From Microbacterium sp. SYP-A9085 (GTDB taxonomy: Bacteria; Actinomycetota; Actinomycetes; Actinomycetales; Microbacteriaceae): DNA of 64,000 bases. The position numbers and the translations under genes were made by a program. The DNA is taken from the NCBI RefSeq assembly GCF_009649635.1, contig NZ_WJII01000002.1, positions 1 to 64,000 of the forward strand, given 5' to 3'. The notes below the pieces were generated by a model. That model was not told the origin of the DNA. It saw only the letters and a program-made list of their open reading frames with translations, and searched no databases. The stretch's first letter is position 1. Each line of letters starts with the position of its first letter. Of the stretch, positions 1 to 8,761 are shown piece after piece.

Positions 1-1
1 C

Positions 2-208
2 GACATCGACCGCGGCATCCTGCTGTGCCGGTTCCACCACATGCACCTGCACCACGGACGCTGGCGAATCACCCGGGACGGGACACGCGACTTCGTGCTG
101 CACCCACCCGGCGGGGCGCCACCCATCGTCCTGACCACCCGGCTGGCCCGCCAATACCTCTGGCGCACGACCCCACCGCCGCCACGCTTCCGACCCGCCG
201 CCGCGTGA
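2..208 (+). CDS. HNH endonuclease / DUF222 protein, C-terminal fragment (cut by window edge)
   Basis: The reading frame open from base 2 ends at a TGA at 206-208 and encodes 68 residues. It starts DIDRGILLCRFHHMHLHHG, which is the end of an HNH nuclease motif: the H-H-x-x-x-H spacing follows a cysteine that normally forms part of the zinc-binding HNH fold of DUF222 (13E12 repeat) proteins. A basic, proline-rich tail follows. The N-terminal DUF222 domain would lie left of the window. A complete protein of the same family is encoded at 54157-55524. The biological role of these abundant actinobacterial proteins is not settled. Confidence 0.7.
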   Translation, partial: DIDRGILLCRFHHMHLHHGRWRITRDGTRDFVLHPPGGAPPIVLTTRLARQYLWRTTPPPPRFRPAAA

Positions 209-425
209 CCACGGGGTAAAGACGCGACTTCACCGCAAGAGCTCGCCACAATCGACGGACGCGTCCCGGCCGTTGCTTCCTGGCTTCATCGTCAGCCCTC
301 CGTACGACCGGGACGCACGGTACGCGAGAGCGCCAGACGGATCAGCTTCGAACGCCGTCTCAGCAACTGCCGTCCCCGCCGGAGTGAGCCCGCCGGAGCA
401 GCGCCCCAGGCCGTCGGGCCGCGCC

Positions 426-1169
426 TCAGGGCCGGCGCGCGCGGAACGCGGTCGTCACGTACGGCAGCTCGATCACGGCATCCCCGACCGCACCGATCCG
501 GTCGAACACCGCGCTCAGCTCCCGATCGATGCGCTCCCGCTCGTCCTGCTCGGCGGTGATCACGTAGCTGCGCGAATGCACCATGTCCAGCAGTCCGGCA
601 CGCGTCATCGCGCGACGCCACGGCCATGACCGCGACTCGAGCCGACCGAACGGCGCCGTCACGGTCGGTCCGCCCGACGCCATCATCACCTCGGCCGCGC
701 TGCCGTGCATGATCGCGCTCATCTCGGCGACCCACTCCACGCTCTCGTCGCGGATGTTCCAGATGAGCCCGAGCACTCCCCCCGGCCGCAGCACGCGCGC
801 CGTCTCGGCGCTCGCCGCCGGTGGGTCCACCCAGTGCCACGCCTGCCCGAACACGACAGCGTCGAATCCGCCGTCCGGCAGCGGCAGCTTCTCCCCCGTG
901 CCCACGAACGTCGGCACATCCGGCAGCGCCACCAGCTCCAGCATCGCCGGGTCCGGATCGATCGCCACCACGTCGGCATCCATCTCCACCAGCACCCGGG
1001 TCAGCTTTCCGGTGCCCGCGCCGACGTCCGCCACCCGCGGCCGACGATCCGCACCGCGCACGGGCTCCAGCATCCACGCCACCGCCTGGGCAGGGTACTC
1101 GGGTCGCCCCGCGTCGTACACACCGGCGGCGCTGCCGAACGAGCGGGACATCTCTTCGCGTGTGGCCAT
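426..1169 (-). CDS. class I SAM-dependent methyltransferase
   Basis: A 247-residue protein with the methyltransferase_11/25 Rossmann fold. Motif I is VADVGAGTG at residues 46-54 and binds the methionine part of SAM. Asp71 ends strand beta-2, where the ribose hydroxyls are usually bound. A post-II segment, FGQAWHWVDP, follows and is typical of the UbiE/trans-aconitate-methyltransferase-like group. The substrate cannot be deduced. The start is an ATG preceded by TAAGGT (minus strand, 1176-1181) with a 6-nt gap, so the transcript is probably leaderless. The gene diverges from the exonuclease at 1242 over about 70 bp. Base composition matches the core chromosome. Confidence 0.85.
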   Translation of the reverse strand: MATREEMSRSFGSAAGVYDAGRPEYPAQAVAWMLEPVRGADRRPRVADVGAGTGKLTRVLVEMDADVVAIDPDPAMLELVALPDVPTFVGTGEKLPLPDGGFDAVVFGQAWHWVDPPAASAETARVLRPGGVLGLIWNIRDESVEWVAEMSAIMHGSAAEVMMASGGPTVTAPFGRLESRSWPWRRAMTRAGLLDMVHSRSYVITAEQDERERIDRELSAVFDRIGAVGDAVIELPYVTTAFRARRP

Positions 1170-1241
1170 GCGTCGACCTTACGACCGGCGCTTCCGGCGC
1201 GCCTCCCTCCGGCGCCGAGCCCCGCGCGCGAGAGTTGTCGC

Positions 1242-1847
1242 GTGCCCCTGGATTTCACCGCCATCGACTTCGAGACGGCGAATTCCAGTTCTGCCTCGGC
1301 GTGCGCGGTAGGACTCGTCCGCGTCCGGGCCGGGCACGTCGTCGCCCGTGCCGGCTGGCTGATCCGTCCCCCGGACGGATACGACCGCTTCTTCGACGTG
1401 AACATCGGCATCCACGGCATCCACCCCGAGGACGTCGTCGATGCGAAGACGTGGAGCGAGCAGCTCGACGACATCGCCGCGTTCGCCGGCGCCGACGTGC
1501 TCGTCGCCCACAACGCCGGCTTCGACATGGCAGTGATCCGCCGCGCCTGCGACGCGACCGGCGACGCGTGCCCGCCCTATCGCTACCTGTGCACGCTGCA
1601 GCTGGCCCGCAAGGCGTACACGCTCCCCTCGTACCGGCTGCCCGTCGCGGCCGCCGAAGCCGGATTCGGCTCCTTCGCGCATCACGAGGCGACAGCGGAT
1701 GCCGAGGCCTGCGCGCACATCGTCATCGACACCGCGCGCCGCGCCGGGGCCGCCGACATCCACGACCTCGCCCGCACGCACGGCATCGCCGTCAAGGCGC
1801 TCGACGCCGGTGCGGACCTCCACGAACCGGTGTTCACCGCGGCCTGA
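1242..1847 (+). CDS. DnaQ/PolC-epsilon-like 3'-5' exonuclease
   Basis: A 201-residue DEDDh-type exonuclease domain without other domains. Exo I is IDFET (Asp9 and Glu11 bind catalytic metals). Exo II is the HNAGFD segment near residue 90. Exo III is HHEATADAEA near residue 147, giving the catalytic His and last Asp. Stand-alone proteins of this kind resemble the proofreading subunit of DNA polymerase III, but the substrate (DNA or RNA) cannot be told. The GTG start at 1242 was chosen because it directly precedes the domain and GAGAGT at 1230-1235 lies 6 nt upstream, a leaderless arrangement. Confidence 0.85.
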   Translation: MPLDFTAIDFETANSSSASACAVGLVRVRAGHVVARAGWLIRPPDGYDRFFDVNIGIHGIHPEDVVDAKTWSEQLDDIAAFAGADVLVAHNAGFDMAVIRRACDATGDACPPYRYLCTLQLARKAYTLPSYRLPVAAAEAGFGSFAHHEATADAEACAHIVIDTARRAGAADIHDLARTHGIAVKALDAGADLHEPVFTAA

Positions 1848-1855
1848 CGGCCGCC

Positions 1856-2482
1856 TCAGTGCACGAGCAGCAGGAGCCCCGCTACGGCGATGAACAGGCT
1901 CCCGAACACCATGTCGAGGATCTTCTGGCCGCGCGGAGTGCGCACGAACCGCCGGAACGGCTTCGCGGCTGCGGCGAAGAAGAACCACATCACGAGCACG
2001 TCCACGACGATCACCGTCGCGATGAGGATCAGGTACTGACCCAGCGCTGGACGATCGAGCCGGATGAACTGCGGCACGAACGCGAGGAAGAACACTATCG
2101 CCTTCGGGTTGAGAAGGTTCACCCAGAAGCCACGACGCACCATCGACATCGCGCCCTCGCGGCGCCGTGACGGGTCCGCGACATCCGCCGCCACGACGGG
2201 GCGGGTGACGATCATCCGCACCCCGAGGAACACCAGGTAGGCCGCGCCCAGGTACCGGATGATCTCGAACAGCACCTCGGACCGCGCCACGAGCAGTCCG
2301 ACCCCGGCGGCGACGATCGCCACGTGCACGACGAGTGCGAGCTGCTGACCTATCACACCCCAGATCGACCGGCGCCATCCCTCGTTCAGCGCGTTCGACA
2401 TCGTGTTGATGGCCCCGGCACCCGGGGTGAAGCTGATCACCACGCAGGCGGCGAGCAGAGAGAGCCAGACCGTCCACGTCAC
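1856..2482 (-). CDS. LysE/RhtB-family amino acid exporter
   Basis: A 208-residue membrane protein of the LysE superfamily. The N-terminus carries the family signature, a first helix followed by a TPGAGAI segment and a GxxxGxxxA-rich second helix. About six hydrophobic segments are visible, normal for this family. Members export amino acids or homoserine lactones; substrate is unknown here. The GTG start is preceded by TAGGAT (minus strand, 2489-2494) with a 6-nt gap, so the mRNA is probably leaderless. It converges on the exonuclease gene, with only 8 bp between stops, and diverges from rmuC. Confidence 0.85.
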   Translation of the reverse strand: MTWTVWLSLLAACVVISFTPGAGAINTMSNALNEGWRRSIWGVIGQQLALVVHVAIVAAGVGLLVARSEVLFEIIRYLGAAYLVFLGVRMIVTRPVVAADVADPSRRREGAMSMVRRGFWVNLLNPKAIVFFLAFVPQFIRLDRPALGQYLILIATVIVVDVLVMWFFFAAAAKPFRRFVRTPRGQKILDMVFGSLFIAVAGLLLLVH

Positions 2483-2543
2483 CGGAATATCCTATGGGGC
2501 GCGTCGCGGGCTCGATGTCGGAGGGTCCCGCCATGCTGGGCGC

Positions 2544-3857
2544 ATGGATGTCATCACCGTGCTCATCGCCATCGTCGCCCTCGCCGCCGGCGCCGCCGCC
2601 GGCTGGGTCGTGCGCGGCGCGCGTGCCGCGCAGGCGACCGCCGACCTGGGCTCTCGGGCATCCGCCGCTGAGGCCGCGACGCGTGTGCTGCAGCAGCAGC
2701 TGGAGCTGCAGGAGCACCGCCTGGACGAGGCGGCCGACCGTGCCCGGGCCGAGCGGACGGAGCGGGAGGAGCGCGAGCGCCGCGAGCAGGCCGTCCTGCG
2801 CGCGCTGGCGCCGGTGCGCGAGTCCCTGCAGGCGATGCAGCGCAAGGTCGAGGACCTCGAGCGCGACCGCCACGTCCAGTTCGGATCCGTCGCCGAGCAG
2901 CTGCAGCGCACCGCCGAGACCGGGGAGGCGCTGCGCGCCACGGCTGAGTCCCTCGCCGGGGCGCTCCGCTCGGGCACCACGCGCGGGGTGTGGGGCGAGA
3001 CGCAGCTGCGGCGGGTCGTGGAGGCGGCGGGCCTCACGCAGCACGTGGACTTCGAGCTGCAGGCCTCGATAGCGACGGATGCCGGAGCCGGACGGCCCGA
3101 CATGGTGATCCGCCTGCCCGGCGCGAAGTCGCTCGCGGTCGACGCGAAGGTGCCCCTGGACGCCTATCTGGAGGCCGCGGCGATCCCGGTCACGGCCACC
3201 GGCGACGAGGCCGCGCGGCGGCAGACGCTCCTGCAGCGGCACGTCAAGGCCGTGCGCACACACATCGACGCCCTGGCCAAGAAGACGTACTGGGCAGGAC
3301 TGGACTCGAGCCCCGAGTTCGTGATCTGCTTCATCCCCAGCGAGTCGCTGCTGGCCGCGGCGCTCGAGGAGGATCCGGCGCTGCTGGAGTACGCGTTCGG
3401 CAAGCGCGTGGCGCTGGCCTCGCCGGTGAACCTCTGGGCGGTGCTGAAGACCGTCGCCTACACGTGGACGCAGCAGGACGTCTCACAGGAGGCACGGCGG
3501 CTCTTCGACCTCGGCAACGAGCTGTATGGCCGCCTCGCCTCGCTGGCCGGTCACGCGGACGACCTGCGCCGCGCCATCGAGCGCACTGTCGACAGCTACA
3601 ACAGGTTCGCCGGATCACTCGAGTCGCGGGTGCTGGTCAGCGCGCGCCGCTTCCCGGGCATCGACCAGACCAAGCTCGACGCGCTGGAAGGCCCTGCGGT
3701 CATCGAGAAGGGCACGAAACGGCTGACGGCGCCCGAACTCCTCGGCACCATGTCAGCCGAGGGCGAGTCTCTGCTGGACGATCACGCCCTCACCGCGGAC
3801 GTGGGCGACGTGCGCGGCCGCGCCGAGGCGCCGGAGGTCAGTGACCGCCGGGGATGA
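2544..3857 (+). CDS. rmuC: RmuC-family DNA recombination protein
   Basis: A 437-residue protein with an N-terminal membrane helix (about residues 4-24), a charged Gln/Glu/Arg-rich coiled coil (about 30-110) and the RmuC core. The core holds a VWGETQLRRVVEAAGL segment and a DAKVPLDAYL segment that belong to its PD-(D/E)XK-like fold. In E. coli RmuC restrains inversions at short inverted repeats; its exact activity is unclear. Start: an ATG at 2544 is preceded by CATGCT at 2532-2537 with a 6-nt gap (leaderless pattern). The gene's last 20 bp overlap the convergent gene at 3838-4080. Confidence 0.9.
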   Translation: MDVITVLIAIVALAAGAAAGWVVRGARAAQATADLGSRASAAEAATRVLQQQLELQEHRLDEAADRARAERTEREERERREQAVLRALAPVRESLQAMQRKVEDLERDRHVQFGSVAEQLQRTAETGEALRATAESLAGALRSGTTRGVWGETQLRRVVEAAGLTQHVDFELQASIATDAGAGRPDMVIRLPGAKSLAVDAKVPLDAYLEAAAIPVTATGDEAARRQTLLQRHVKAVRTHIDALAKKTYWAGLDSSPEFVICFIPSESLLAAALEEDPALLEYAFGKRVALASPVNLWAVLKTVAYTWTQQDVSQEARRLFDLGNELYGRLASLAGHADDLRRAIERTVDSYNRFAGSLESRVLVSARRFPGIDQTKLDALEGPAVIEKGTKRLTAPELLGTMSAEGESLLDDHALTADVGDVRGRAEAPEVSDRRG

Positions 3858-4080
3858 AGCTGAGCAGCGCGATGACACCGCACGAGACAGTCGCGAAAGC
3901 ACCGATCATCCACCAGGCCGAGATCTGCTCGCCGTCCTCGTGACGCACGCGGAACAGGACGTCCGGGCGACGCGCCGGGTCCAGCTCGACCTTCTTGTGC
4001 GCTCCGGTGCGGGACAACGCATCCGCGACAACGGCGTGCGCACCCGTGCGGGGCTGCGTGTCACCGGCCTGTACTGCCAT
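3838..4080 (-). CDS. small membrane protein of unknown function
   Basis: An 80-residue protein beginning MAVQAGDTQ. A polar N-terminal half (basic, KKVELDPARRPD) is followed by one hydrophobic helix near the C-terminus (residues about 56-75, WWMIGAFATVSCGVIALLSF). I do not recognise a named family. An upstream in-frame ATG at 4179 would add a basic 33-residue extension that looks non-coding, so the internal start is preferred. The 3' end overlaps the end of rmuC on the opposite strand by 20 bp. Confidence 0.6.
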   Translation of the reverse strand: MAVQAGDTQPRTGAHAVVADALSRTGAHKKVELDPARRPDVLFRVRHEDGEQISAWWMIGAFATVSCGVIALLSFIPGGH

Positions 4081-4287
4081 CGTGCGCCTCCTGTTCGGTC
4101 GGCGCCCCCGCCCAGGGACAAGAAGCACAACGACCGGCACGATTCTGGCACGACAGACTGAGAATGCGACGCATTTCACGCAACATGGGACCCAATCGTC
4201 ACATTGGCCACGCCAGTCACGGAGATGAGCGGGCTCTCACGAAGCCGTTGTCGCCCGCTCAGCGTCGGCAGGCGCCCGCCGACGCCC

Positions 4288-5304
4288 TCAGAGCCACTTG
4301 GAGACCAGGTGCTCCGACGAGATCCGCCGCAGCGTGCCGGACGCCCCGCGCAGCACCACGCTCTCGGTGTAGACGTACCCCGCGTCGCGGCGCACACCGG
4401 CCACGAGCTCGCCGTTCGTGACACCGGTTGCGACGAAGATCGTGTTGTTTCCGCGCACCAGCTCGTCGGCCTCGTACACATAGCCGTCGAGGTTCAGCCC
4501 GGCGTCGACGCCGCGCTGCTTCTCGTCGTCGTCGCGCGGCCACAGCCGCCCCTGGATGTGCCCGCCCAGCGCCTTGATGGCGCACGCGGTGACGATGCCC
4601 TCGGGGCTCCCGCCGACGCCGACGCAGATGTCGGTGAGACCGTCGTGCCGTGCCGCGTTGATGCCGCCCGCGACATCCCCGTCGCTCATCAGCCGGGTGC
4701 CTGCGCCGGCCTCGCGGATCTCCTCGATCAGCTGATCGTGGCGCGGCCGATGCAGGACCGAGACCACCATCTCCTCGACGGGCTTGCCCAGCGCCTTGGC
4801 CAGGCGGCGGATGTTCTCGCCGATCGGGAGCCGGATGTCGACGACGCCGACGCCGGCGGGCCCGGTGACGAGCTTGTCCATGTAGAACACGCTCGACGCG
4901 TCGAGCATCGTCCCGTGATCGGACACCGCTATCACCGACAGCGCGTTGTTGCGCCCCGCCGCCGTCAGCGACGTGCCGTCGATCGGGTCGACGGCGACGT
5001 CGCACTTCGGCCCGGTGCCGTTGCCGACCCGCTCGCCGTTGAACAGCATGGGCGCGTGATCCTTCTCGCCTTCGCCGATCACTATCGTCCCGTCGAAGCT
5101 GACCGTGGTCAGGAACGCCCGCATGGCGTCGACGGCCGCGCCGTCCGCGGCCTCCTTCCGGCCGCGGCCGATGAACGGCACCGCGCGGATGGAGGCGGCC
5201 TCCGTCGCCCGCACGAGCTCGAGCGCCATGTTGCGATCGGGGCGCAACGGGGCTCCGGTCGCGCCGTCGGCGTGCGAATTGATGTCGGCCGTGAGACTCA
5301 CCAT
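4288..5304 (-). CDS. glpX: class II fructose-1,6-bisphosphatase
   Basis: A 338-residue GlpX-type fructose-bisphosphatase, which hydrolyses fructose-1,6-bisphosphate to fructose-6-phosphate in gluconeogenesis. Metal-binding motifs are GEGEKD (residues 78-83) and DPIDGTS (106-112). Length is normal for the actinobacterial enzyme. A GAATAT hexamer on the minus strand (5314-5319) lies 9 nt upstream of the ATG, so the 5' leader must be extremely short. It sits next to the divergent aldolase gene at 5487, which makes and cleaves the same metabolite. Confidence 0.95.
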   Translation of the reverse strand: MVSLTADINSHADGATGAPLRPDRNMALELVRATEAASIRAVPFIGRGRKEAADGAAVDAMRAFLTTVSFDGTIVIGEGEKDHAPMLFNGERVGNGTGPKCDVAVDPIDGTSLTAAGRNNALSVIAVSDHGTMLDASSVFYMDKLVTGPAGVGVVDIRLPIGENIRRLAKALGKPVEEMVVSVLHRPRHDQLIEEIREAGAGTRLMSDGDVAGGINAARHDGLTDICVGVGGSPEGIVTACAIKALGGHIQGRLWPRDDDEKQRGVDAGLNLDGYVYEADELVRGNNTIFVATGVTNGELVAGVRRDAGYVYTESVVLRGASGTLRRISSEHLVSKWL

Positions 5305-5448
5305 GCCGCCACGATATTCGACCCGACGGCAGGATTCCGTCCCATCCGGCCGCTCGTGCGGCGAAGGATGCCGGATTCTTTCGTCCTGGTCATCTCACAC
5401 CCTCTCGGGGCCCCGTCCCGCGCCTCGCCGGCGCGAAGACCGCTTCGC

Positions 5449-5478
5449 TAGAGTTGACACGATCCTAACGAGAAGGAG
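5449..5478 (+). promoter_or_regulatory. fba promoter -10 and ribosome-binding site
   Basis: TAGAGT at 5449-5454 reads as a -10 element, giving a leader of roughly 26 nt. GAAGGAG at 5472-5478 lies 8 nt before the ATG at 5487. This strong Shine-Dalgarno site contrasts with the leaderless starts of many neighbours and fits a highly expressed glycolytic gene. Confidence 0.55.
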
Positions 5479-5486
5479 CGCCCGCC

Positions 5487-6515
5487 ATGCCCGTCGCCAC
5501 CCCCGAACAGTACGCAGAGATGCTCGACCGTGCGAAGGCGGGCGGCTTCGCCTACGCGGCGATCAACGTGTCCAGCTCGCAGACGATCAACGCGGTGCTG
5601 CAGGGCCTGACCGACGCCGGCTCCGACGGCATCCTGCAGGTCACCACCGGCGGCGCCGACTACTTCGCCGGCCAGTCTGTGAAGGCCCGCGCGACCGGCG
5701 CGCTCGCGTTCGCGCGCTACGCCACCGAGGTGGCCAAGAGCTACCCGATCACGGTGGCCCTGCACACCGACCATTGCCCGAAGCCGGCCCTCGAGGACTT
5801 CGTCCTGCCGCTGATCGCCGCCTCCGAGGAGGAGGTCAAGGCCGGGCGCAACCCGATCTTCCAGTCGCACATGTGGGACGGGTCGGCGGTGCCGCTGGAT
5901 GAGAACATCCAGATCGCCAAGGACCTCCTGCCCCGCATGAAGAACATCAACGCGATCCTCGAGGTCGAGATCGGCGTGGTCGGGGGCGAGGAGGACGGCG
6001 TCAAGCACGAGGGCGCCAACGAGGCGCTGTACACGACGGTCGGGGATGTCACGAAGGCGGTCGAGGCGCTCGGTCTCGGCGAGAACGGCCGTTACATCGC
6101 CGCGCTGACGTTCGGCAACGTGCACGGCGTGTACAAGCCCGGCAACGTCAAGCTGCGCCCCGACCTGCTCGGCGAGATCCAGGCGGGCATCGCCGAGCGC
6201 TTCGGACACGGCCCGAAGCCGCTGGACCTCGTCTTCCACGGCGGCTCCGGCTCCTCCGACGAGGAGATTGCGGTGGCCGTCGGCAACGGCGTCGTGAAGA
6301 TGAACATCGACACCGACACCCAGTATGCGTTCACCCGGTCGGTCGCCGGCTACATGTTCACGAACTACGACGGCGTCCTGAAGGTCGACGGCGAGGTCGG
6401 CAGCAAGAAGCAGTACGACCCGCGCGCGTGGGGCAAGGTCGCCGAGTCGGCGATGGCCGCTCGCGTCGTGGAGGCCACGAAGCAGCTGGGTTCGTTCGGC
6501 AAGAGCCAGTCCTAG
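5487..6515 (+). CDS. fbaA: class II fructose-bisphosphate aldolase
   Basis: A 342-residue zinc-dependent aldolase that interconverts fructose-1,6-bisphosphate with dihydroxyacetone phosphate and glyceraldehyde-3-phosphate. The zinc and catalytic motif HTDHC is at residues 93-97. The phosphate-binding motif GGSGSSDEE appears later, followed by a glycine-rich NGVVKMNIDTDTQ segment. Length and motif order are those of the E. coli/actinobacterial class IIA enzyme. It is divergent from glpX and ends 3 bp before the convergent anti-sigma gene. Confidence 0.95.
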   Translation: MPVATPEQYAEMLDRAKAGGFAYAAINVSSSQTINAVLQGLTDAGSDGILQVTTGGADYFAGQSVKARATGALAFARYATEVAKSYPITVALHTDHCPKPALEDFVLPLIAASEEEVKAGRNPIFQSHMWDGSAVPLDENIQIAKDLLPRMKNINAILEVEIGVVGGEEDGVKHEGANEALYTTVGDVTKAVEALGLGENGRYIAALTFGNVHGVYKPGNVKLRPDLLGEIQAGIAERFGHGPKPLDLVFHGGSGSSDEEIAVAVGNGVVKMNIDTDTQYAFTRSVAGYMFTNYDGVLKVDGEVGSKKQYDPRAWGKVAESAMAARVVEATKQLGSFGKSQS

Positions 6516-6518
6516 CCC

Positions 6519-7205
6519 TCAGCGCCGCAGCGTGTGCTGCATCAGCACGGTGCCGGTGTCGGACCGGATCTCGACGGCGCGGATGTCGCCCATCGGCGTG
6601 GCGGTCGCTGCGCTGAGCCGCGCGTCGGTCCCGGGGCCGGCGCTCCACGTGGACACCGTGGTCGCCGTGCCCTGCCCGTCCACCACGGCGAGCGAGTACC
6701 GCCGGGCGTACCCCGCAGGTCCGGCCGGGTAGCGGCAGTCCAGGTCGATCCGGGTCCCCCAGTCGGCCGCGCTCAGGCGCACGGATGCCACGAGCGGCAC
6801 GTCCGCGACGTCCTGCAGCGCGAACGCGGTGACCGGCGCCGAGATCGACGCCATCGTCACGGGCACCGCCACCGCGCCGGCGACCAGGGCGGCCGCCGCG
6901 ACCGCGGCGACCCATCGGGTGCGCCGGCGGCGTCGCCGCCGGGCGCGGTCGAGCACCGCGAGGCCCGCGGCAATGGCGGCGTCCGCCTGCGCGTCGGATG
7001 GCGCCTGTTCGGCGCCGAGGCGCCCGGCGTCCTCTGCGCTGATCCGCGGCAGCAGGGCCACCGTGGACGCGAGCTCGGCGAGAGCCTGCCGGCACGACAC
7101 GCAACCCTCCAGGTGCGACTCGTATTCACGCCGCTCCCCGGCCGTGAGGGCGCCGATGGCGTACGCGGCATCCCAGTCCGCATACTGCACATGACCGGTG
7201 GTCAT
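6519..7205 (-). CDS. RskA-like anti-sigma factor
   Basis: A 228-residue membrane anti-sigma factor. The N-terminal zinc-finger-type anti-sigma domain has the H-x3-C-x2-C pattern (SHLEGCVSC, about residues 30-38). A single transmembrane helix follows near residue 100, then an extracytoplasmic RskA-like domain. It would sequester the ECF sigma factor encoded immediately upstream until a membrane signal releases it. Its start overlaps the sigma stop by 4 bp, so the two are translationally coupled in the order sigma then anti-sigma. The inducing signal is unknown. Confidence 0.88.
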   Translation of the reverse strand: MTTGHVQYADWDAAYAIGALTAGERREYESHLEGCVSCRQALAELASTVALLPRISAEDAGRLGAEQAPSDAQADAAIAAGLAVLDRARRRRRRRTRWVAAVAAAALVAGAVAVPVTMASISAPVTAFALQDVADVPLVASVRLSAADWGTRIDLDCRYPAGPAGYARRYSLAVVDGQGTATTVSTWSAGPGTDARLSAATATPMGDIRAVEIRSDTGTVLMQHTLRR

Positions 7206-7711
7206 CGCGTCACCCCCCGCTCCTGCAACGCGAGCCGCAGCGCACGCAGCCCGTAGTGCAGCCGCGACTTCACGGTCCCCTCCGGGATGTCCAGCTCCAC
7301 GGCGGCTTGCGCGACGCTGCGGCCCCCGTAGTACGCGGTGACGATCACGGCGCGATGCTCGGCGCTCAGCGCCCGCAGCGCCTCCTCGATGAGGATCGCC
7401 TCGAACAGCCGCTCCGTGTCGTCGGCCGCCTCGCGCTCAGGCGGGTCGGCGACCGGGTTCTCGTGACGGCGCCGGGCACTGCGGGCCTCGTCGACGACGA
7501 GGTGACGGGCGACCGTGATCATCCAGGCGCGGGCGGTAGACGGGTCCTGTTCGAGGATCCGCGGACTGCGCCAGGCGCGCAGCAGCGTCTCCTGCACTAT
7601 GTCGTCGGCGCCGGCGCGGTCACCGGTGAGGGACACCACGTACCGCCACACCGGTCGGGCGTGGGCGTCATACAGCGCCGTGAGCCGTTCGTCCACCTCC
7701 CGCATCCCCAC
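7202..7711 (-). CDS. ECF RNA polymerase sigma factor (SigK/SigL-like)
   Basis: A 169-residue sigma-70 family factor with only regions 2 and 4. Region 2 contains the GADDIVQETLLRAWR segment that binds core polymerase and the -10 element. Region 4 ends in an HTH with the DIPEGTVKSRLHYGLRALR pattern. Pairing with an RskA-like anti-sigma factor suggests the SigK/SigL type. It follows a secreted lipoprotein gene on the same strand with a 51-bp gap, and that lipoprotein may belong to its regulon. Confidence 0.9.
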   Translation of the reverse strand: MGMREVDERLTALYDAHARPVWRYVVSLTGDRAGADDIVQETLLRAWRSPRILEQDPSTARAWMITVARHLVVDEARSARRRHENPVADPPEREAADDTERLFEAILIEEALRALSAEHRAVIVTAYYGGRSVAQAAVELDIPEGTVKSRLHYGLRALRLALQERGVTR

Positions 7712-7762
7712 CTCCTCATCAGGGAAACGACACGGGGCCGTGCGGGGTTCACTCGGCGCCGG

Positions 7763-8221
7763 TCACCGTCCTATCGTGGTCACCCGCTGCCCGTCCGGCG
7801 ACAGCAGCCACCACACCCCGCCGATCCCCTGCCCCTTGATCATGCCCGCGCCGGTGTCGCCGTCGAAGTAGTACAGCGGCCGGCCGTCCAGGGTGACCTG
7901 GTAGCCGCCGCCCTCGGCGGGGATCTCGCCGACGGTCGCGGTCAGGCCCTGCCCCTGCGGCGTCCGGGACACCGTGGTCACCGCCGGCCACGCGGCCAGG
8001 CACGATCCGGTGCAGCTGCTGCGCGCCGCGCCCGGTGCGTCCTCCGTGTACAGGTAGACGGCACGGCCGGCGGCATCCACCACCACGTCGCCGGCGCTGG
8101 TCGTCACCGCCTTCAGAACCACGGCGGGTCCGTCATCGGGCGCGCATCCGACGACGATGCCGGCGGCTGCGCACAGCAGCGCCGCAAGAGCCAGGGCCGA
8201 GAACACACGCGTCACTCTCAT
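7763..8221 (-). CDS. secreted lipoprotein with COG4315 repeats
   Basis: A 152-residue predicted lipoprotein: a basic N-terminus, hydrophobic core and a lipobox ending at Cys26 (VVGC). Two copies of the 'secreted repeat of unknown function' follow. The first (about residues 53-80) has the AVYLYTEDAPG and C-x3-C-xxxWP pattern; the second (about 105-140) has PLYYFDGDTGAG and GVWWLLSPDG. Such proteins are common in actinobacteria and often sit beside SigK/RskA-like pairs, as here. Their biochemical role is unknown. Confidence 0.82.
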   Translation of the reverse strand: MRVTRVFSALALAALLCAAAGIVVGCAPDDGPAVVLKAVTTSAGDVVVDAAGRAVYLYTEDAPGAARSSCTGSCLAAWPAVTTVSRTPQGQGLTATVGEIPAEGGGYQVTLDGRPLYYFDGDTGAGMIKGQGIGGVWWLLSPDGQRVTTIGR

Positions 8222-8233
8222 GCGACAAGTCTG

Positions 8234-8761
8234 CTACCTCAGGTAGCCCAGGAACGCGGGATCGGCCATCAGCGGGACCGACACGCACGCCGACACGACG
8301 ACATACGTGAGGATCGCGCCCACCACCGGGATCCACCACGCCCGGCGTCCGCGGCGCAGCGTGCGCACCGACAGCCACGCGGTGGCCGCGTACCCGAGCA
8401 GCAGGACGACCGCCGCGATGACCCCCCACACCCGCGCGGCCGGGGTGTCCGTGAACGTCCCGGCGATGCCCATCATCCGGTACGTCATGTCGGCGACCGC
8501 CGGCAGGTCCAGGAACGACACGAGCGACAGCGCGACGTTGACGGCGCCGTAGACCAGCAGCGCGATGGTGACGATGCGGTCGACGGGATGCTGCGTGCGG
8601 ACGGGCTGCGGGACTCCCGCCGCTCCCCATGTGGGGGCGGGCGGGGCCGCGGTCGGCGCCGGGGCGTCGTGCACGGGATGGCCGATCCGCGCGCGCTGCT
8701 CCTCCGGGGTCGCGTACTCGCCGTACCGGGGCTGCTCCCGGTCGGGTCCCTGGCCGCTCAT
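8234..8761 (-). CDS. DUF6264-like integral membrane protein
   Basis: A 175-residue protein with a proline-rich, hydrophilic N-terminus (about 55 residues, including a PRYGEYAT motif) and three or four hydrophobic helices. The N-terminal [10 protein letters not shown] segment and helix layout resemble a family found mainly in Microbacteriaceae, which I recall as DUF6264; the assignment is not certain. Its ATG overlaps the ispH stop by 4 bp, so it is translated from the ispH message. Function is unknown. Confidence 0.7.
   Translation of the reverse strand: MSGQGPDREQPRYGEYATPEEQRARIGHPVHDAPAPTAAPPAPTWGAAGVPQPVRTQHPVDRIVTIALLVYGAVNVALSLVSFLDLPAVADMTYRMMGIAGTFTDTPAARVWGVIAAVVLLLGYAATAWLSVRTLRRGRRAWWIPVVGAILTYVVVSACVSVPLMADPAFLGYLR

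Noticed and set aside
1179..3263. A 694-residue minus-strand frame over the exonuclease, LysE and rmuC genes
   Set aside because: It spans three well-supported genes on both strands and has no recognisable motif.
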